From: SHZI01 sp040080965
GTDB taxonomy: Bacteria; Pseudomonadota; Gammaproteobacteria; Steroidobacterales; GCA-2729495
Reading direction: 5' to 3'
NCBI GenBank assembly: GCA_040080965.1
Contig: JBEBHH010000010.1
Coordinates: forward strand, 34,790 to 98,789
Length of the DNA stretch: 64,000 bases
The notes under the pieces are model-generated. The model made no database searches. It saw nothing but the letters and a program-made list of their open reading frames with translations, and was not told the origin of the DNA. The number at the start of each line of letters is the position of its first letter. The first letter of the stretch is position 1. This document shows, in pieces, positions 23,796 through 32,669 of the stretch. The translations under genes were made by a program, and so were the position numbers.

Positions 23796-24665
23796 ATGCC
23801 AGCTCCCGAGATCACCCGCTTTGCGCCGAGCCCGACAGGTGACCTGCACCTGGGCCATGCCTGCGCCGCGCTCTTCGCGCACCGGGCGGCCCGGGAGACC
23901 GGCGGGCGCTTCCTCGTCCGCATGGAAAACCTGGACGGAGGCCGCTGCGAGGAGCGCTACGAGGCCGGCATTCTCGGGGATCTCGCCTGGCTGGGCCTCG
24001 ACTGGGAGGGGCCTGTCCGCCGCCAGTCGGAGCACCTGGCGGAATACCGGGCTGCACTCGGCGTCCTGGAGGCGCGGGGCGTCGTCTATCCCTGCTTCTG
24101 CACCCGGGGCGACATCGCGCGGGAGATCGAGGCCATGGCAGGCGCGCCCCAGGGGCCGGACGGGCCACTCTACCCGGGCACCTGCCGGGCCCTGTCGCCC
24201 GACGAGCGCGCGGCGCGGCTGGCGGGCGGGGCGACCTACGCCCTTCGCCTCGACGTGGGTCGCGCCATGACGAAGCTCGACGCCCTGCCCCTCCGTTTCG
24301 AGGAGACCGGGCGCGGCGCGGCGGGCGACCGCGGCCTGATTGCCGTCGAGCCGGACCTGCTCGGCGATATCGTGCTCGGGCGGAAGGACACCGGCGTGAG
24401 CTATCACCTTGCCGTCGTGGTCGATGACGCGGACCAGGGCATTTCGCTCATCACCCGGGGCGACGACCTCTTCGCAGCAACCCACGTGCAGCGGGTGCTC
24501 CAGGCACTGCTGGGATTGCCGGCGCCGCGCTACCGGCATCACCCGCTGGTCCGGGATGCCCAGGGACGGCGGCTCGCCAAGCGGGATCGGGACCAGACTC
24601 TCGCGATGCTCCGCGCCGCGGGCGTCACGCCCGAAGACATCCGACAGAAACTGGGACTGGGATAG
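23796..24665 (+). CDS. gluQ: Glutamyl-Q tRNA(Asp) synthetase
   Basis: A truncated glutamyl-tRNA synthetase paralogue that puts glutamate on queuosine-34 of tRNA(Asp). The 289-residue length means it has the catalytic half only, with no anticodon-binding domain, as expected. The HIGH motif is HLGH at 18-21 in FAPSPTGDLHLGHACAA. The KMSKS loop is replaced by LAKRDRD, as usual in GluQ. A zinc site is suggested by CFC near residue 105 and YPGTC about 20 residues later. A -10-like box lies 8 bases before the ATG. Confidence 0.94.
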   Translation: MPAPEITRFAPSPTGDLHLGHACAALFAHRAARETGGRFLVRMENLDGGRCEERYEAGILGDLAWLGLDWEGPVRRQSEHLAEYRAALGVLEARGVVYPCFCTRGDIAREIEAMAGAPQGPDGPLYPGTCRALSPDERAARLAGGATYALRLDVGRAMTKLDALPLRFEETGRGAAGDRGLIAVEPDLLGDIVLGRKDTGVSYHLAVVVDDADQGISLITRGDDLFAATHVQRVLQALLGLPAPRYRHHPLVRDAQGRRLAKRDRDQTLAMLRAAGVTPEDIRQKLGLG

Positions 24666-24666
24666 C

Positions 24667-25350
24667 ATGCCCGGCATGGAAACGTCCGCGCTCACGCCTC
24701 GCCAGTACTGGGCCCAGGTGAAGGCCAGGCCCGCCCGGGCCAAATTCGGCTTCGGCAGCAAGGCAGCGCTGATCAACATCGACCTGCAACGCGCCTACAC
24801 CGACATCGCCCGCTTCCGCACCGCCTACGAGACTGATCCCCGGCAACTGGAGTATGTGAACCAGCTGGCGGCACTGGCCCGGGGGCGCGGCTGGCCGGTT
24901 ATCTGGACCTACGTGGCCTACCTGCCCGACGCCTCGGATGCCGGCGTGTGGGGCACCCGCACAAACACCGAGGACTCCCTGCAGAACATCAAGGAGGGTT
25001 CCGAGCGCGCCCAGCTGGATCCCCGCCTCGCCGTTGACCGCGAGCGGGACGCGATCTTCAACAAGCGGATGGCCAGCGTATTCCACGAGACGCCGATTGC
25101 CTCGGTGCTCAACTGGCACCGCGTGGACACCGTGATCCTGACGGGCGGCAGCACTTCGGGCTGCGTCCGCGCGAGCGCCGTGGATGCCCTGTCGCGCAGC
25201 TACCGGGTGATCGTCCCGGAGGAGTGCGTGGCCGACAAGCACGAGATCCCCCACTTCTCGAGCCTGTGCGACCTCATGCTGAAGTACGCGGACGTGGAAC
25301 CGTGGACCGTGGTCAGGGACTGGCTGGCGGGTCCCGCCGGAGCGCGCTGA
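24667..25350 (+). CDS. Isochorismatase-like cysteine hydrolase (N-carbamoylsarcosine amidase type)
   Basis: 227 residues with the isochorismatase-fold triad of amidases: D39 in ALINIDLQRAY, K133 in IFNKRMASVF and nucleophile C166 in GSTSGCVRASA. Such enzymes hydrolyse N-carbamoyl compounds, nicotinamide or related amides; the substrate here is unknown. Start ATG 24667 is just after the gluQ stop; ATG 24676 is an alternative. The last 38 bases overlap the convergent NmrA-like gene. Confidence 0.87.
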   Translation: MPGMETSALTPRQYWAQVKARPARAKFGFGSKAALINIDLQRAYTDIARFRTAYETDPRQLEYVNQLAALARGRGWPVIWTYVAYLPDASDAGVWGTRTNTEDSLQNIKEGSERAQLDPRLAVDRERDAIFNKRMASVFHETPIASVLNWHRVDTVILTGGSTSGCVRASAVDALSRSYRVIVPEECVADKHEIPHFSSLCDLMLKYADVEPWTVVRDWLAGPAGAR

Positions 25351-26137
25351 ACCCTGTCCGCCAGGCGTCCCGCTTTGCCTCCGGGTCGCTGATCACTTCG
25401 AACGTCTTGCGCAGGGCGGCCGGGTTATCGAGCGCCGCAATCATCACGGCGGCCACGTCGGCCCGGGGAATCCGCCCGGACCCCTCATCACCCTGCTGGA
25501 GGTCAATGCCCGTCTGGCCGCCCGGATCGTCGGTGAGGCCGCCCGGCCGGACGATGGTGTACGGCACGCCGCTCGCCCGCAGGTGCGCCTCGCCCTTCGC
25601 CTTCCACTTCAGGGCATCGCCAGACAGCAGGTTCAGCAACATGCCCAGCAGTCCGCCGCCGCTGCCCACGCCCATCGAGGACTCCAGCACCAGCTGCCGG
25701 ACTCCGGCCGCGCGCGCCGCATCGGTCAGGTTCTTCACGCCACCGTAGTCCACGAATTCCGGGCTGTTGGGGCCAGACCGCTCGGTGCCGCCGATGGTGA
25801 CCACCACCAGGCTCACGCCGGCCAGGGCCGGGCCCAGGGTCGCCGGCTTCGTCACGTCTCCCGCGACCCACGCGAAATCGGCGCCGATGTTCCCGCGGGC
25901 CGCCGCCACGTCCCGGGCCATGGGCCGGATCGCGAAGCGCGGATCCCGGCGCAGCTGCTCGAGGACCAGGCGCCCGGTCCGTCCGGTTGCACCGGCCACC
26001 AGGACGATCGCCGGTCCGCTGCCCCGGGGCTTCGGCAGCTCACCCGTGAGCGCGTGCTGGGCCTGCGCGACCTGGCAGAGGCTGGCCAGGCCGAGCAGAA
26101 ATGAGAGATAGAGGGGTCTGCATCGTCGGTTCATCAT
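25313..26137 (-). CDS. NmrA-like NAD(P)-binding protein with an N-terminal signal peptide
   Basis: 274 residues. A Rossmann glycine motif (GATGRTG, 49-55) and the atypical-SDR features (VLESSMGVG, PYTIVRPGGL) place it with the NmrA/SDR-a group. It is preceded by a clear Sec-type signal: basic RRCR, a hydrophobic core (LYLSFLLGLASL) and a likely cleavage after AQA. A NAD(P)-binding domain outside the cytoplasm would be unusual. The hydrophobic stretch could instead be an anchor. No catalytic YxxxK is evident. Confidence 0.78.
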   Translation of the reverse strand: MMNRRCRPLYLSFLLGLASLCQVAQAQHALTGELPKPRGSGPAIVLVAGATGRTGRLVLEQLRRDPRFAIRPMARDVAAARGNIGADFAWVAGDVTKPATLGPALAGVSLVVVTIGGTERSGPNSPEFVDYGGVKNLTDAARAAGVRQLVLESSMGVGSGGGLLGMLLNLLSGDALKWKAKGEAHLRASGVPYTIVRPGGLTDDPGGQTGIDLQQGDEGSGRIPRADVAAVMIAALDNPAALRKTFEVISDPEAKRDAWRTGFSALRRDPPASP

Positions 26138-26240
26138 CGCGGTGCTCCAGCCTTCCGGAATCAGGGCCGTTCCCCGGCCGTTGTTGCCGTCCTATGATGA
26201 CGCCCTGTCCACCCGACGCCAAGCCGGCCCGGAGCCTGCC

Positions 26241-26705
26241 ATGATCACGATGCACGGCGGTTGCCTGTGCGGACGCCACCGGTATTCCGTCCGCATGGAG
26301 GTCCCGGAGGGCTACTTCTGCCATTGCCGGATGTGCCAGAAGGCGTTCGGCAACATCTTCGCCACGTTCATCAACGTCCGGGTGGCCGACGTGAGCTGGG
26401 AGACCGTCGAGCCCGCCTGGTACGCGTCCTCGCGGATCGCCCGGCGGGGCTTCTGCGCCGCCTGCGGCACACCGCTGGCCTTCCAGTTCCTCGATGCGGA
26501 GTACATGGACCTGTCTGCCGGCAGTCTCGATGATCCCGGCAGCGTCCGGCCGACGGAACACACCGGGGTCGAGAGCCGCATTGCCAGCTGGTCCGGGCCG
26601 GTGGTGCTCCCCGAGAGCCGGATTGACGACAACCCCCGGATTCGCGAACGCTGGCAGGCTGCCTACGGGACGGATGCCGAACCGGGGCGCATCCCGCCGG
26701 CCTGA
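26241..26705 (+). CDS. GFA-family (glutathione-dependent formaldehyde-activating-like) zinc protein
   Basis: 154 residues with the CENP-V/GFA fold's cysteine pattern: C8 and C10 (GGCLCG), C27, C29 and C32 (CHCRMC), and a later pair in FCAACGTP. These bind two zincs. Members range from S-hydroxymethylglutathione synthase to proteins of unknown role, so the function is open. ATG 26241 puts the first cysteine pair near the N-terminus as usual; the frame is open upstream to 26142. It ends directly against the convergent cytochrome gene. Confidence 0.88.
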   Translation: MITMHGGCLCGRHRYSVRMEVPEGYFCHCRMCQKAFGNIFATFINVRVADVSWETVEPAWYASSRIARRGFCAACGTPLAFQFLDAEYMDLSAGSLDDPGSVRPTEHTGVESRIASWSGPVVLPESRIDDNPRIRERWQAAYGTDAEPGRIPPA

Positions 26706-28025
26706 TCAGCGGCCGGAAGGCGGCCGCCCGGACAGGCGGCCGAGGATGCGGGCAAAGCGAGCCTGGTCAAAGGCCGCGTCGTCCTCCAGGTCGGCAAACA
26801 GGGCGTCGACGTCCGGGTTGCCGGAAGCATTGCCCCGGCCCGTGAGCAGGACGACAGCCGCCATCGCCGCCTGCTCGGCCGTGGCGTAGTCAGGGTAGGC
26901 GCCCTCGCCCGATGCGCGCAGCAGCGACCGGAGCATGCCCTCCTGGTCGGCGGGACCGGGTGGCGCCCGATGCAGCCGGGCCGACACTCCGGAGAGTTCC
27001 CGGCGCAGCCCGTCCGCGGCTGCCGCAACCCCGGTCCGGTCCTCGTTGGCGGCCCGCTGCAGGTTGTTCATGCCGGCCTTCAGGGCTCCCGCGGCAGCGG
27101 GATCCCAGGACTGGAGCGCCGCCTGCAGCAAACGAAGCGCACTGTCGTTGATCCGCAGGGCGCCAGGCATCGAGCCCGCCGCCGGCCCGTGCTCACGCCA
27201 GCGGGCGAAGCCCATGCTGCGATGACAGGAATAGCAGTTGAACGCCGCGAACTCCGGAAGCGCGCCGCCGCTGACCGCCGCCTCGACCTGGGCCACGCTG
27301 GCGGCACTGGCCATCACCAGGCCTCCGAGCCACACCTCCACGGTTCCCGGCTGCTCCTTTCGGGCAGCGTAGTCCGCGTCACGCCGGTAGTGCTCGCGCC
27401 CCCCGCTCGTCCGCCACAGCTCCGTGAACGTGTCCAGTTCGAAGGCGAGCCGCGGATGTCCCGCCGCCATCATCGCGTGGGTCGCCGTGCGGTCGCCGTC
27501 GCCGGCGTGGCAGGCGAGGCACACGGCCCCGCGGACGTCCGGGTCGTCCAGCGCGCGGAGACCGTTGCGCCGGCTGGCGGCACGGGCCTCCGGCGTGCCG
27601 TCGTCGTGAGTGACGAGCCAGTTTGCGGCGGCTCCGTGGCAGGCCTCGCAGCCGATGCCGTCGTCCTGCTGGAATCGTGGACCGCGCTGGCCGGCCGGCA
27701 CTGTCTCGGCATGACAGGCCAGGCAGGCGGGCGCCTGGTCGGCCGGACCCATGCCGAGGCGCCGTGCGATTGCCGTGGAACGCTCATCCCGGAGGGTGCG
27801 AAAGGCGGACGCGTGGGGATCGAATGCGGACCAGGTGACGTACTCGTTCTGCAGGACCGGCGTGCCGCCGAGCGGGCGGGCGGCACCGTGGCAGGTGGTC
27901 GATGCGCAGGTGGCAACACCCTCGTGACGCGCACCGGGTGTCTCTGTCGCGAAAGCAGCGACCGGGCCCATTACGCACAGGAGGGCCGCTACCGGCAAGG
28001 CTAGTCGCGGGCCCGGGCAAAGCAT
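26706..28025 (-). CDS. Periplasmic pentaheme c-type cytochrome (c-554-like), with a CX4CH heme site
   Basis: 439 residues after a signal peptide (LPVAALLCVMGPVAAFA). Four CXXCH sites (CLACH, CEACH, CLACH, CYSCH) and a first site with four residues between the cysteines (C40, C45, H46 in CASTTCH) make five probable c hemes. The spacing and the CX4CH start recall cytochrome c-554-type multiheme proteins, electron carriers of the periplasm. The C-terminal 150 residues are helical and heme-free. Last gene of a minus-strand operon, 14 bases after the methyltransferase. Confidence 0.85.
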   Translation of the reverse strand: MLCPGPRLALPVAALLCVMGPVAAFATETPGARHEGVATCASTTCHGAARPLGGTPVLQNEYVTWSAFDPHASAFRTLRDERSTAIARRLGMGPADQAPACLACHAETVPAGQRGPRFQQDDGIGCEACHGAAANWLVTHDDGTPEARAASRRNGLRALDDPDVRGAVCLACHAGDGDRTATHAMMAAGHPRLAFELDTFTELWRTSGGREHYRRDADYAARKEQPGTVEVWLGGLVMASAASVAQVEAAVSGGALPEFAAFNCYSCHRSMGFARWREHGPAAGSMPGALRINDSALRLLQAALQSWDPAAAGALKAGMNNLQRAANEDRTGVAAAADGLRRELSGVSARLHRAPPGPADQEGMLRSLLRASGEGAYPDYATAEQAAMAAVVLLTGRGNASGNPDVDALFADLEDDAAFDQARFARILGRLSGRPPSGR

Positions 28026-28039
28026 GACCACGGGTACGG

Positions 28040-28930
28040 CTACCCCGGCCGGAGCATGGCGAAGTACGCGTAGAGGTCCCCCGAGAAGCCAGCCACCTTC
28101 TGCGGGACCAGTGTCACGTACAGCGGCTGGAAGCCGGCCTTCTGGGCCATCACCCAGAACTCTTCGACCCGGTAGGACGTGAACCGCGTTGAGTTCCGGA
28201 AGTAGTCCGCATTCTTCTGGGAACTGCGCGGCGTGCCATCGTCGTAGCGGATCTGGATCAGGGCGAGGCCGCCGGGCTTCAGCATCTGCCAGGCGAGGCG
28301 CGTGATGCGCTCGCCGTAGCCCCGGCCGGGCAGCAGCTCGTAGACATAGGTAGACAGGAACAGGTCGAACGGGCCGGGCGCCAGATCCAGCGCCTGCTCG
28401 GGAACCTCGGCAGAAATCAGCACGGGCTGGAATCCGGCGAACCCCGCCTCCGCCAGCACCCGCCCGCACTCGTCGAGGCTCGGCTGGGCGATCTCGATCC
28501 CGCAGTAGGCCTGCACCTCGTTGATGAAGTGGATGGCGTTGGCGCCGCCACCCGAGCCCCACTCCACGACGTTCCGGAGTGGGCGCGCAGTCCCCGTCGC
28601 CAGGCAGAGCTGCGCGTACATCTCGAAGTGTACGCGGCCGAGGGCCAGCCACTTTTCCCGGTCCTGCCAGGGACCGGCTCCCGCCCAGTGCGAGTAGTCC
28701 TTGAGGTTGACCCCGGCCTTGTCGCCCTCGTTCCAGTAGCGCATGGTGGCCCTGGCGATCTCGTCCTCGGACTCACCCCGGCCGAGCAGGCTGAGTCCCG
28801 CAAGCCGGGCGCGGTCGGTCAGGTAACGGGCGAGGCTCGCAGCACCGCCAGCCGCCTGCGCCCTGCGCGCCTCGCGGACCGTCCGGGTGAGGGGACGAAA
28901 GGCCTTTTCGATCCGACCTGGCAGGCGCAT
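28040..28930 (-). CDS. SAM-dependent methyltransferase
   Basis: 296 residues. Motif I is NVVEWGSGGGANAIHF near 118-133, followed by the acidic IEIAQPSLDECGR and FDLFLSTYVYELL, with MLKPGGLALIQIRYDD as the motif III region. An Arg-rich helical N-terminus of about 60 residues precedes the fold. This type is often found near polysaccharide genes but the substrate is not evident. It lies 12 bases after the unknown gene and 14 bases before the cytochrome gene, so the three are co-transcribed. Confidence 0.8.
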   Translation of the reverse strand: MRLPGRIEKAFRPLTRTVREARRAQAAGGAASLARYLTDRARLAGLSLLGRGESEDEIARATMRYWNEGDKAGVNLKDYSHWAGAGPWQDREKWLALGRVHFEMYAQLCLATGTARPLRNVVEWGSGGGANAIHFINEVQAYCGIEIAQPSLDECGRVLAEAGFAGFQPVLISAEVPEQALDLAPGPFDLFLSTYVYELLPGRGYGERITRLAWQMLKPGGLALIQIRYDDGTPRSSQKNADYFRNSTRFTSYRVEEFWVMAQKAGFQPLYVTLVPQKVAGFSGDLYAYFAMLRPG

Positions 28931-28942
28931 GGCCGCAACCGG

Positions 28943-29986
28943 CTACTGGCCGGGCTCCACGCGCTTCAGCCAGATCTCGCGCCAGTAAGCGGTGATGCGG
29001 CGCGGGCACATGATCCGCTTCGCCGAGTACTCGCCCTTGCAGAACACCCCATCGAGAACGATGCAGGGATTCTTGAACTCCATCATCTCGCCCGTCTGCT
29101 CATTGATGATCCGGTCCACGCGGGTCGTCACCCGGTAGCGTCCGCCGCAGAAGGTGGTCATCTCCTCGTCGATCGCCAGTCCGCGGTTGCGGTTGCGCCG
29201 GTTCACCGTCTGCTCGATCTCGGCCTTGCTCCGGATTTCCACCACCTCCCCGACCTGCAGGTTCAGGCGCTCGTCCGGCGTCGGGTCGCCCGTGGGGATG
29301 ATGCCACGCAGATGCGGGTCGGGCTGGCCGCGCACGAGTTTGTGGACCTGCTGGTACAGCCAGACGCTGGCGCGATGGCCGACAGGGAGCTTGCGCAGGT
29401 TGAACACCCAGGACAGCAGCAGCGTCGACAATGCGTAGGACAAGGTGACATTCCCGCTGCGAACGTCATCCCAGTACTGGCGGGCATCCCACCAGGGCAG
29501 CGGCTCACTGGCATCGAACAGCTGCAGGGCCTGGCAACGGTACCGGAGCGTGCCGCTGTCCTGGCGCATGCTGGTATTCCGGGCCAGCACGTTTTCGAGG
29601 GCCGGCGAACGCGAGCTGGCCGGGGCGGAGCCCGGCCCTGTCGCCGGCTTCAGCCAGCCCGATTTCCAGAACAGCAGGCACTCGGCCTGGCAGCCGCCGT
29701 GGGCGCTGCCGTCGCAGCGGAGGTCGGCAAGGTGCACGGCGTCACGCACCTTTCGACCGCCGGTCCGGCGGGCCGTGTCGCAGGTCTTGTGGGCCGACGC
29801 CGTGACCTGGAACCGCTGGCCGGCGTATTTCAGCATCTCCGGCATGAAGGGCATGCGCGCGTTATCCCCGGCCCCGTCCAGCGTGGCCAGGATCTCACCG
29901 GGGGAACGGATCTCGACCCAGTCACCGATGGCAGGACGCCAGCCCGTGGGGCCGGGGGATGCGTCAGGGGTTGCTTGCGGCTTCAT
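28943..29986 (-). CDS. Unknown protein with two copies of a Cys-rich SH3-like unit
   Basis: 347 residues, function not recognised. Two related halves can be seen. Each opens with a short barrel-like segment (GDWVEIRSPGEILATLD near 18 and GEVVEIRSKAEIEQTVN near 245), continues to RFQV/RYRV, and closes with a cysteine-rich block ending in W-x-x-x-WLK (the CDGSAHGGCQAECLLFW region, and CKGEYSAKRIMCPRR). A middle linker contains one hydrophobic stretch. The paired cysteines suggest metal binding in each copy. Start ATG 29986. It lies in the middle of the UbiD to cytochrome operon. Confidence 0.72.
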   Translation of the reverse strand: MKPQATPDASPGPTGWRPAIGDWVEIRSPGEILATLDGAGDNARMPFMPEMLKYAGQRFQVTASAHKTCDTARRTGGRKVRDAVHLADLRCDGSAHGGCQAECLLFWKSGWLKPATGPGSAPASSRSPALENVLARNTSMRQDSGTLRYRCQALQLFDASEPLPWWDARQYWDDVRSGNVTLSYALSTLLLSWVFNLRKLPVGHRASVWLYQQVHKLVRGQPDPHLRGIIPTGDPTPDERLNLQVGEVVEIRSKAEIEQTVNRRNRNRGLAIDEEMTTFCGGRYRVTTRVDRIINEQTGEMMEFKNPCIVLDGVFCKGEYSAKRIMCPRRITAYWREIWLKRVEPGQ

Positions 29987-30053
29987 TGCGCCGCCCACCG
30001 TACACGAAGCTCGCAAGGCGCTGCAAAGTACCGTGTCGCATTCAGGCCTGGCC

Positions 30054-30908
30054 CTAGCGATAGAGTGCGATGTGGTCCCGGATGAACTGCTCCAGGCTCA
30101 CCGGTGGCCGGCCGAGAATCCGGGCCATCGTCCCGGTGGTGTGGTCGATCACGCCGGCGGCAATGGCCTCGAATTCCCGGCAAACGGCGTCGATGCGCCA
30201 GGGGGCCAGTTTGACGCTGGCCAGCCGGGCCCGGAACTCGGCCTCGGGCTGGTCCACGTAGGAGATGTTCCGGTCCAGGATCCGGGAAAACGTCGCGGCG
30301 ATCTCCGCCAGGGTAAGCAGGTCCGGGCCCGTGAGGTCGTAGCTCCGGTTCTCGTGCCCGGGTTCGGTCAGCACGCGCAGGATCACGGCTGCCACGTCCC
30401 GCAGGTCGGTGGGCGCAATCGTGCCGTTGCCAGCCGGCATGGTGATGCGCCCGTGTTCCCGGATGGCCGGTGCCGAGGCGAGAAACGCCTGCATGAAGAA
30501 GGTTGGGCGGATCATCGTCCATTCCATGCCGGACTCCCGGATGAACTGCTCCGAAGCCACGTGCATGCGGGGAATCGGATTGGGCGATTCCGGCACCGAC
30601 TCCAGTGACGACAGCTTGACCAGGTGCCGGACGCCGGCCCGCTGCGCCCGAAAGACAAAGCGGTTTTCCAGGAGAAGCTGGTCCTCCCCGTTCGGCATGA
30701 CCAGGAGAGCGCGCTCGATGCCGTCCACGGCGCGGGTCAGCGTGGCATCGTCGGCCACGTCGCCGATGACGACGTCGGCATCCACGCCCCGCAGCGCATC
30801 GGCCCTGGCGGGATCACGGACCAGCGCCCGGAACGGCACACCGGCGGCCGCCAGCTGGCGCGCGACTTCGCCGCCGGTCTTCCCCGTAACTCCGGTCAGC
30901 AGGATCAT
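30054..30908 (-). CDS. NmrA-like NAD(P)-binding protein (QorB-like)
   Basis: 284 residues with the Rossmann start ILLTGVTGKTGGEVARQL and the atypical-SDR region VKLSSLESV and WTMIRPTFFMQ. It resembles NmrA and quinone-oxidoreductase-2 type proteins, which bind NAD(P) as sensors or reductases. Its ATG follows the Tat-UbiD stop with no gap, so translation is probably coupled. It lacks a signal peptide, unlike the other NmrA-like protein in the window (25313-26137). Confidence 0.85.
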   Translation of the reverse strand: MILLTGVTGKTGGEVARQLAAAGVPFRALVRDPARADALRGVDADVVIGDVADDATLTRAVDGIERALLVMPNGEDQLLLENRFVFRAQRAGVRHLVKLSSLESVPESPNPIPRMHVASEQFIRESGMEWTMIRPTFFMQAFLASAPAIREHGRITMPAGNGTIAPTDLRDVAAVILRVLTEPGHENRSYDLTGPDLLTLAEIAATFSRILDRNISYVDQPEAEFRARLASVKLAPWRIDAVCREFEAIAAGVIDHTTGTMARILGRPPVSLEQFIRDHIALYR

Positions 30909-32570
30909 CTACCAGGGCCTCCGCGTCAGCTGGTCAGGCCACCTGGCCGCGATCTTCTGCATGAGGTCCGGCGCCGCGGCCTTGTCGAAGAGATTGCGAT
31001 TCAGCGCGGGAAACTCCTTCGGCCCGCCCTCTTCCGGCCACTGCATCGTGGCGTCGATGGCGATCTTGCTGGTGGTCTTGCCATCCGGGGAACTGGGCTC
31101 GAAGAACGACGCGGGCTTGGATTCGTAGATCTGGCTCGCCTTGCCCGGCTGCCAGCGGCTGCCCAGGGCCAGCAGCATCTCCGCCTGGTTCATGATGTCC
31201 AGGTCGTCGTCCACGACGACGACCATCTTGGCGATCAGTGACCGCTCGCTGACGGCCTTCGCGATCTCGAGGCCCAGGCCGGGACGGTCCTTGCGGATGC
31301 TGACGAAAGTGATGCCCTTGCTGTCGTCGTGGTAGTAGAGGCCCGTGATCTGCGGGTAACGCTGCTTCCAGAGAACGTCGGAGTAGGCATCCATCGGCGC
31401 CCTGATGAAGCCACCGCCAATGCTCGTGAAGCTGTTCATCAGGATCGGGGATTTCCGGTGGGTGACACGCAGCACGTTGAACAGGAAGCGGTCGGTGTTC
31501 CGGTCGCCCAGGTAGCCGTACGTCTCGTGGTAAGGGCCTTCGGCGACGAGCCGGGTCAGATCTATTTCGCCCTCGATGACCATCTCGGCGTGGGCAGGCA
31601 CGAGCAGGTCGCTGAGGTCGCACTTGACCACGTCGAGAGGCTTGCCCCGCATTCCGCCCACGTAGGCCAGTTCATCGACTGGCTTCCGTGGGGTTATCGG
31701 CACGCGGGAGCCGCTCACCATCCAGGTCACCGGGTCCTGGCCCAGCACCACCGCGATGCGCATGGACTTCTCCCCGCGCTCGATGGCCCGGAGGAACATC
31801 CGGTTCCCGGTCTGGTTGGGTTCGGAATTCAGGTGGATCAGGCGCGGCCCCACGAGCTGGCAGCGGTACGTGCCGAAATTCTGCTTCCACTCCGGGTCCG
31901 CTGAAAACGTGGAGCCTGTATTGATGTAGCGGCCGGCATCGCCAGGGTTCCCCTGGATGAAGGCGAAGGACTCCAGGTTGATCGCGTCCCCCTCCAGGGT
32001 GACTTCCTTGCAGGGGGCCTGGTCGCGGGCCAGGACGACGGGCGGCATCTGCGGGTAGTCCCCGCCGTTCGCATCCAGCAGCTTGACCATGTGCCGGAGG
32101 GCGATGCGGTAGGAATTGCGCGGCTCCGAGAGGTCCGGCTCCAGGCCCCAGACGATGGCCTCCTGGTGGTAGTGGCCCTGGTAATTGCCCACGAGAGGGC
32201 CCTTGATCCACCTGCCATTGATCCGGATGTTCTCGAACAGGACGACCGGCGCACCGTACAGGCCGAAGCGGTCAACCAGGTGGTACATGATCGCCGTGGC
32301 TTCCCAGGCGTCCTGGTCCACGTCCCTGAAGCGGGCCAGCAGGCCCCAGTCGTCCATCGCCTCCAGGTAGTCCCTGAGGCTGTCGAAGGGGGCCGTCCGG
32401 GACGGCCGCCGCGGCCGGGAAATGCCGCCGGGACGGTCGGCGCCCGCCTGCACCGCCGGTGCCGCCAGGAGTCCGGCCGCTGTCACGGCGCCGGCCGCCG
32501 CCAGCACTTCCCGCCGGGACAGGACATGAGCCACCTGCTCGCGGAGTTGCCCGGAAATTTCACTGGTCAT
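30909..32570 (-). CDS. UbiD-family decarboxylase with a twin-arginine (Tat) signal
   Basis: 553 residues. The N-terminus carries SRREVLAAAG (RR at 19-20), a hydrophobic core and APAVQAGA, a convincing Tat signal with a cleavage site near 43. The mature part is a full UbiD protein: R236 in GTYRCQL and the signature E-G-P-Y-H-E (E344, E349) match the catalytic Arg-Glu-Glu set. Tat exports folded proteins with cofactor bound, so export with prenylated FMN inside is possible. Known UbiD enzymes are cytoplasmic. The gene is second in a six-gene operon, 99 bases after the SnoaL-like gene and directly abutting the NmrA-like gene. Confidence 0.88.
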   Translation of the reverse strand: MTSEISGQLREQVAHVLSRREVLAAAGAVTAAGLLAAPAVQAGADRPGGISRPRRPSRTAPFDSLRDYLEAMDDWGLLARFRDVDQDAWEATAIMYHLVDRFGLYGAPVVLFENIRINGRWIKGPLVGNYQGHYHQEAIVWGLEPDLSEPRNSYRIALRHMVKLLDANGGDYPQMPPVVLARDQAPCKEVTLEGDAINLESFAFIQGNPGDAGRYINTGSTFSADPEWKQNFGTYRCQLVGPRLIHLNSEPNQTGNRMFLRAIERGEKSMRIAVVLGQDPVTWMVSGSRVPITPRKPVDELAYVGGMRGKPLDVVKCDLSDLLVPAHAEMVIEGEIDLTRLVAEGPYHETYGYLGDRNTDRFLFNVLRVTHRKSPILMNSFTSIGGGFIRAPMDAYSDVLWKQRYPQITGLYYHDDSKGITFVSIRKDRPGLGLEIAKAVSERSLIAKMVVVVDDDLDIMNQAEMLLALGSRWQPGKASQIYESKPASFFEPSSPDGKTTSKIAIDATMQWPEEGGPKEFPALNRNLFDKAAAPDLMQKIAARWPDQLTRRPW

Positions 32571-32669
32571 TCAATTGCTCCGGCAGGTTGTTGAGCTGCC
32601 AGTGTACTTGCAGGTGGCCTCACGGGCGCCACGGGCGGTAGCGGCAGACCGGCCAGCGGTCGGCGGGCG

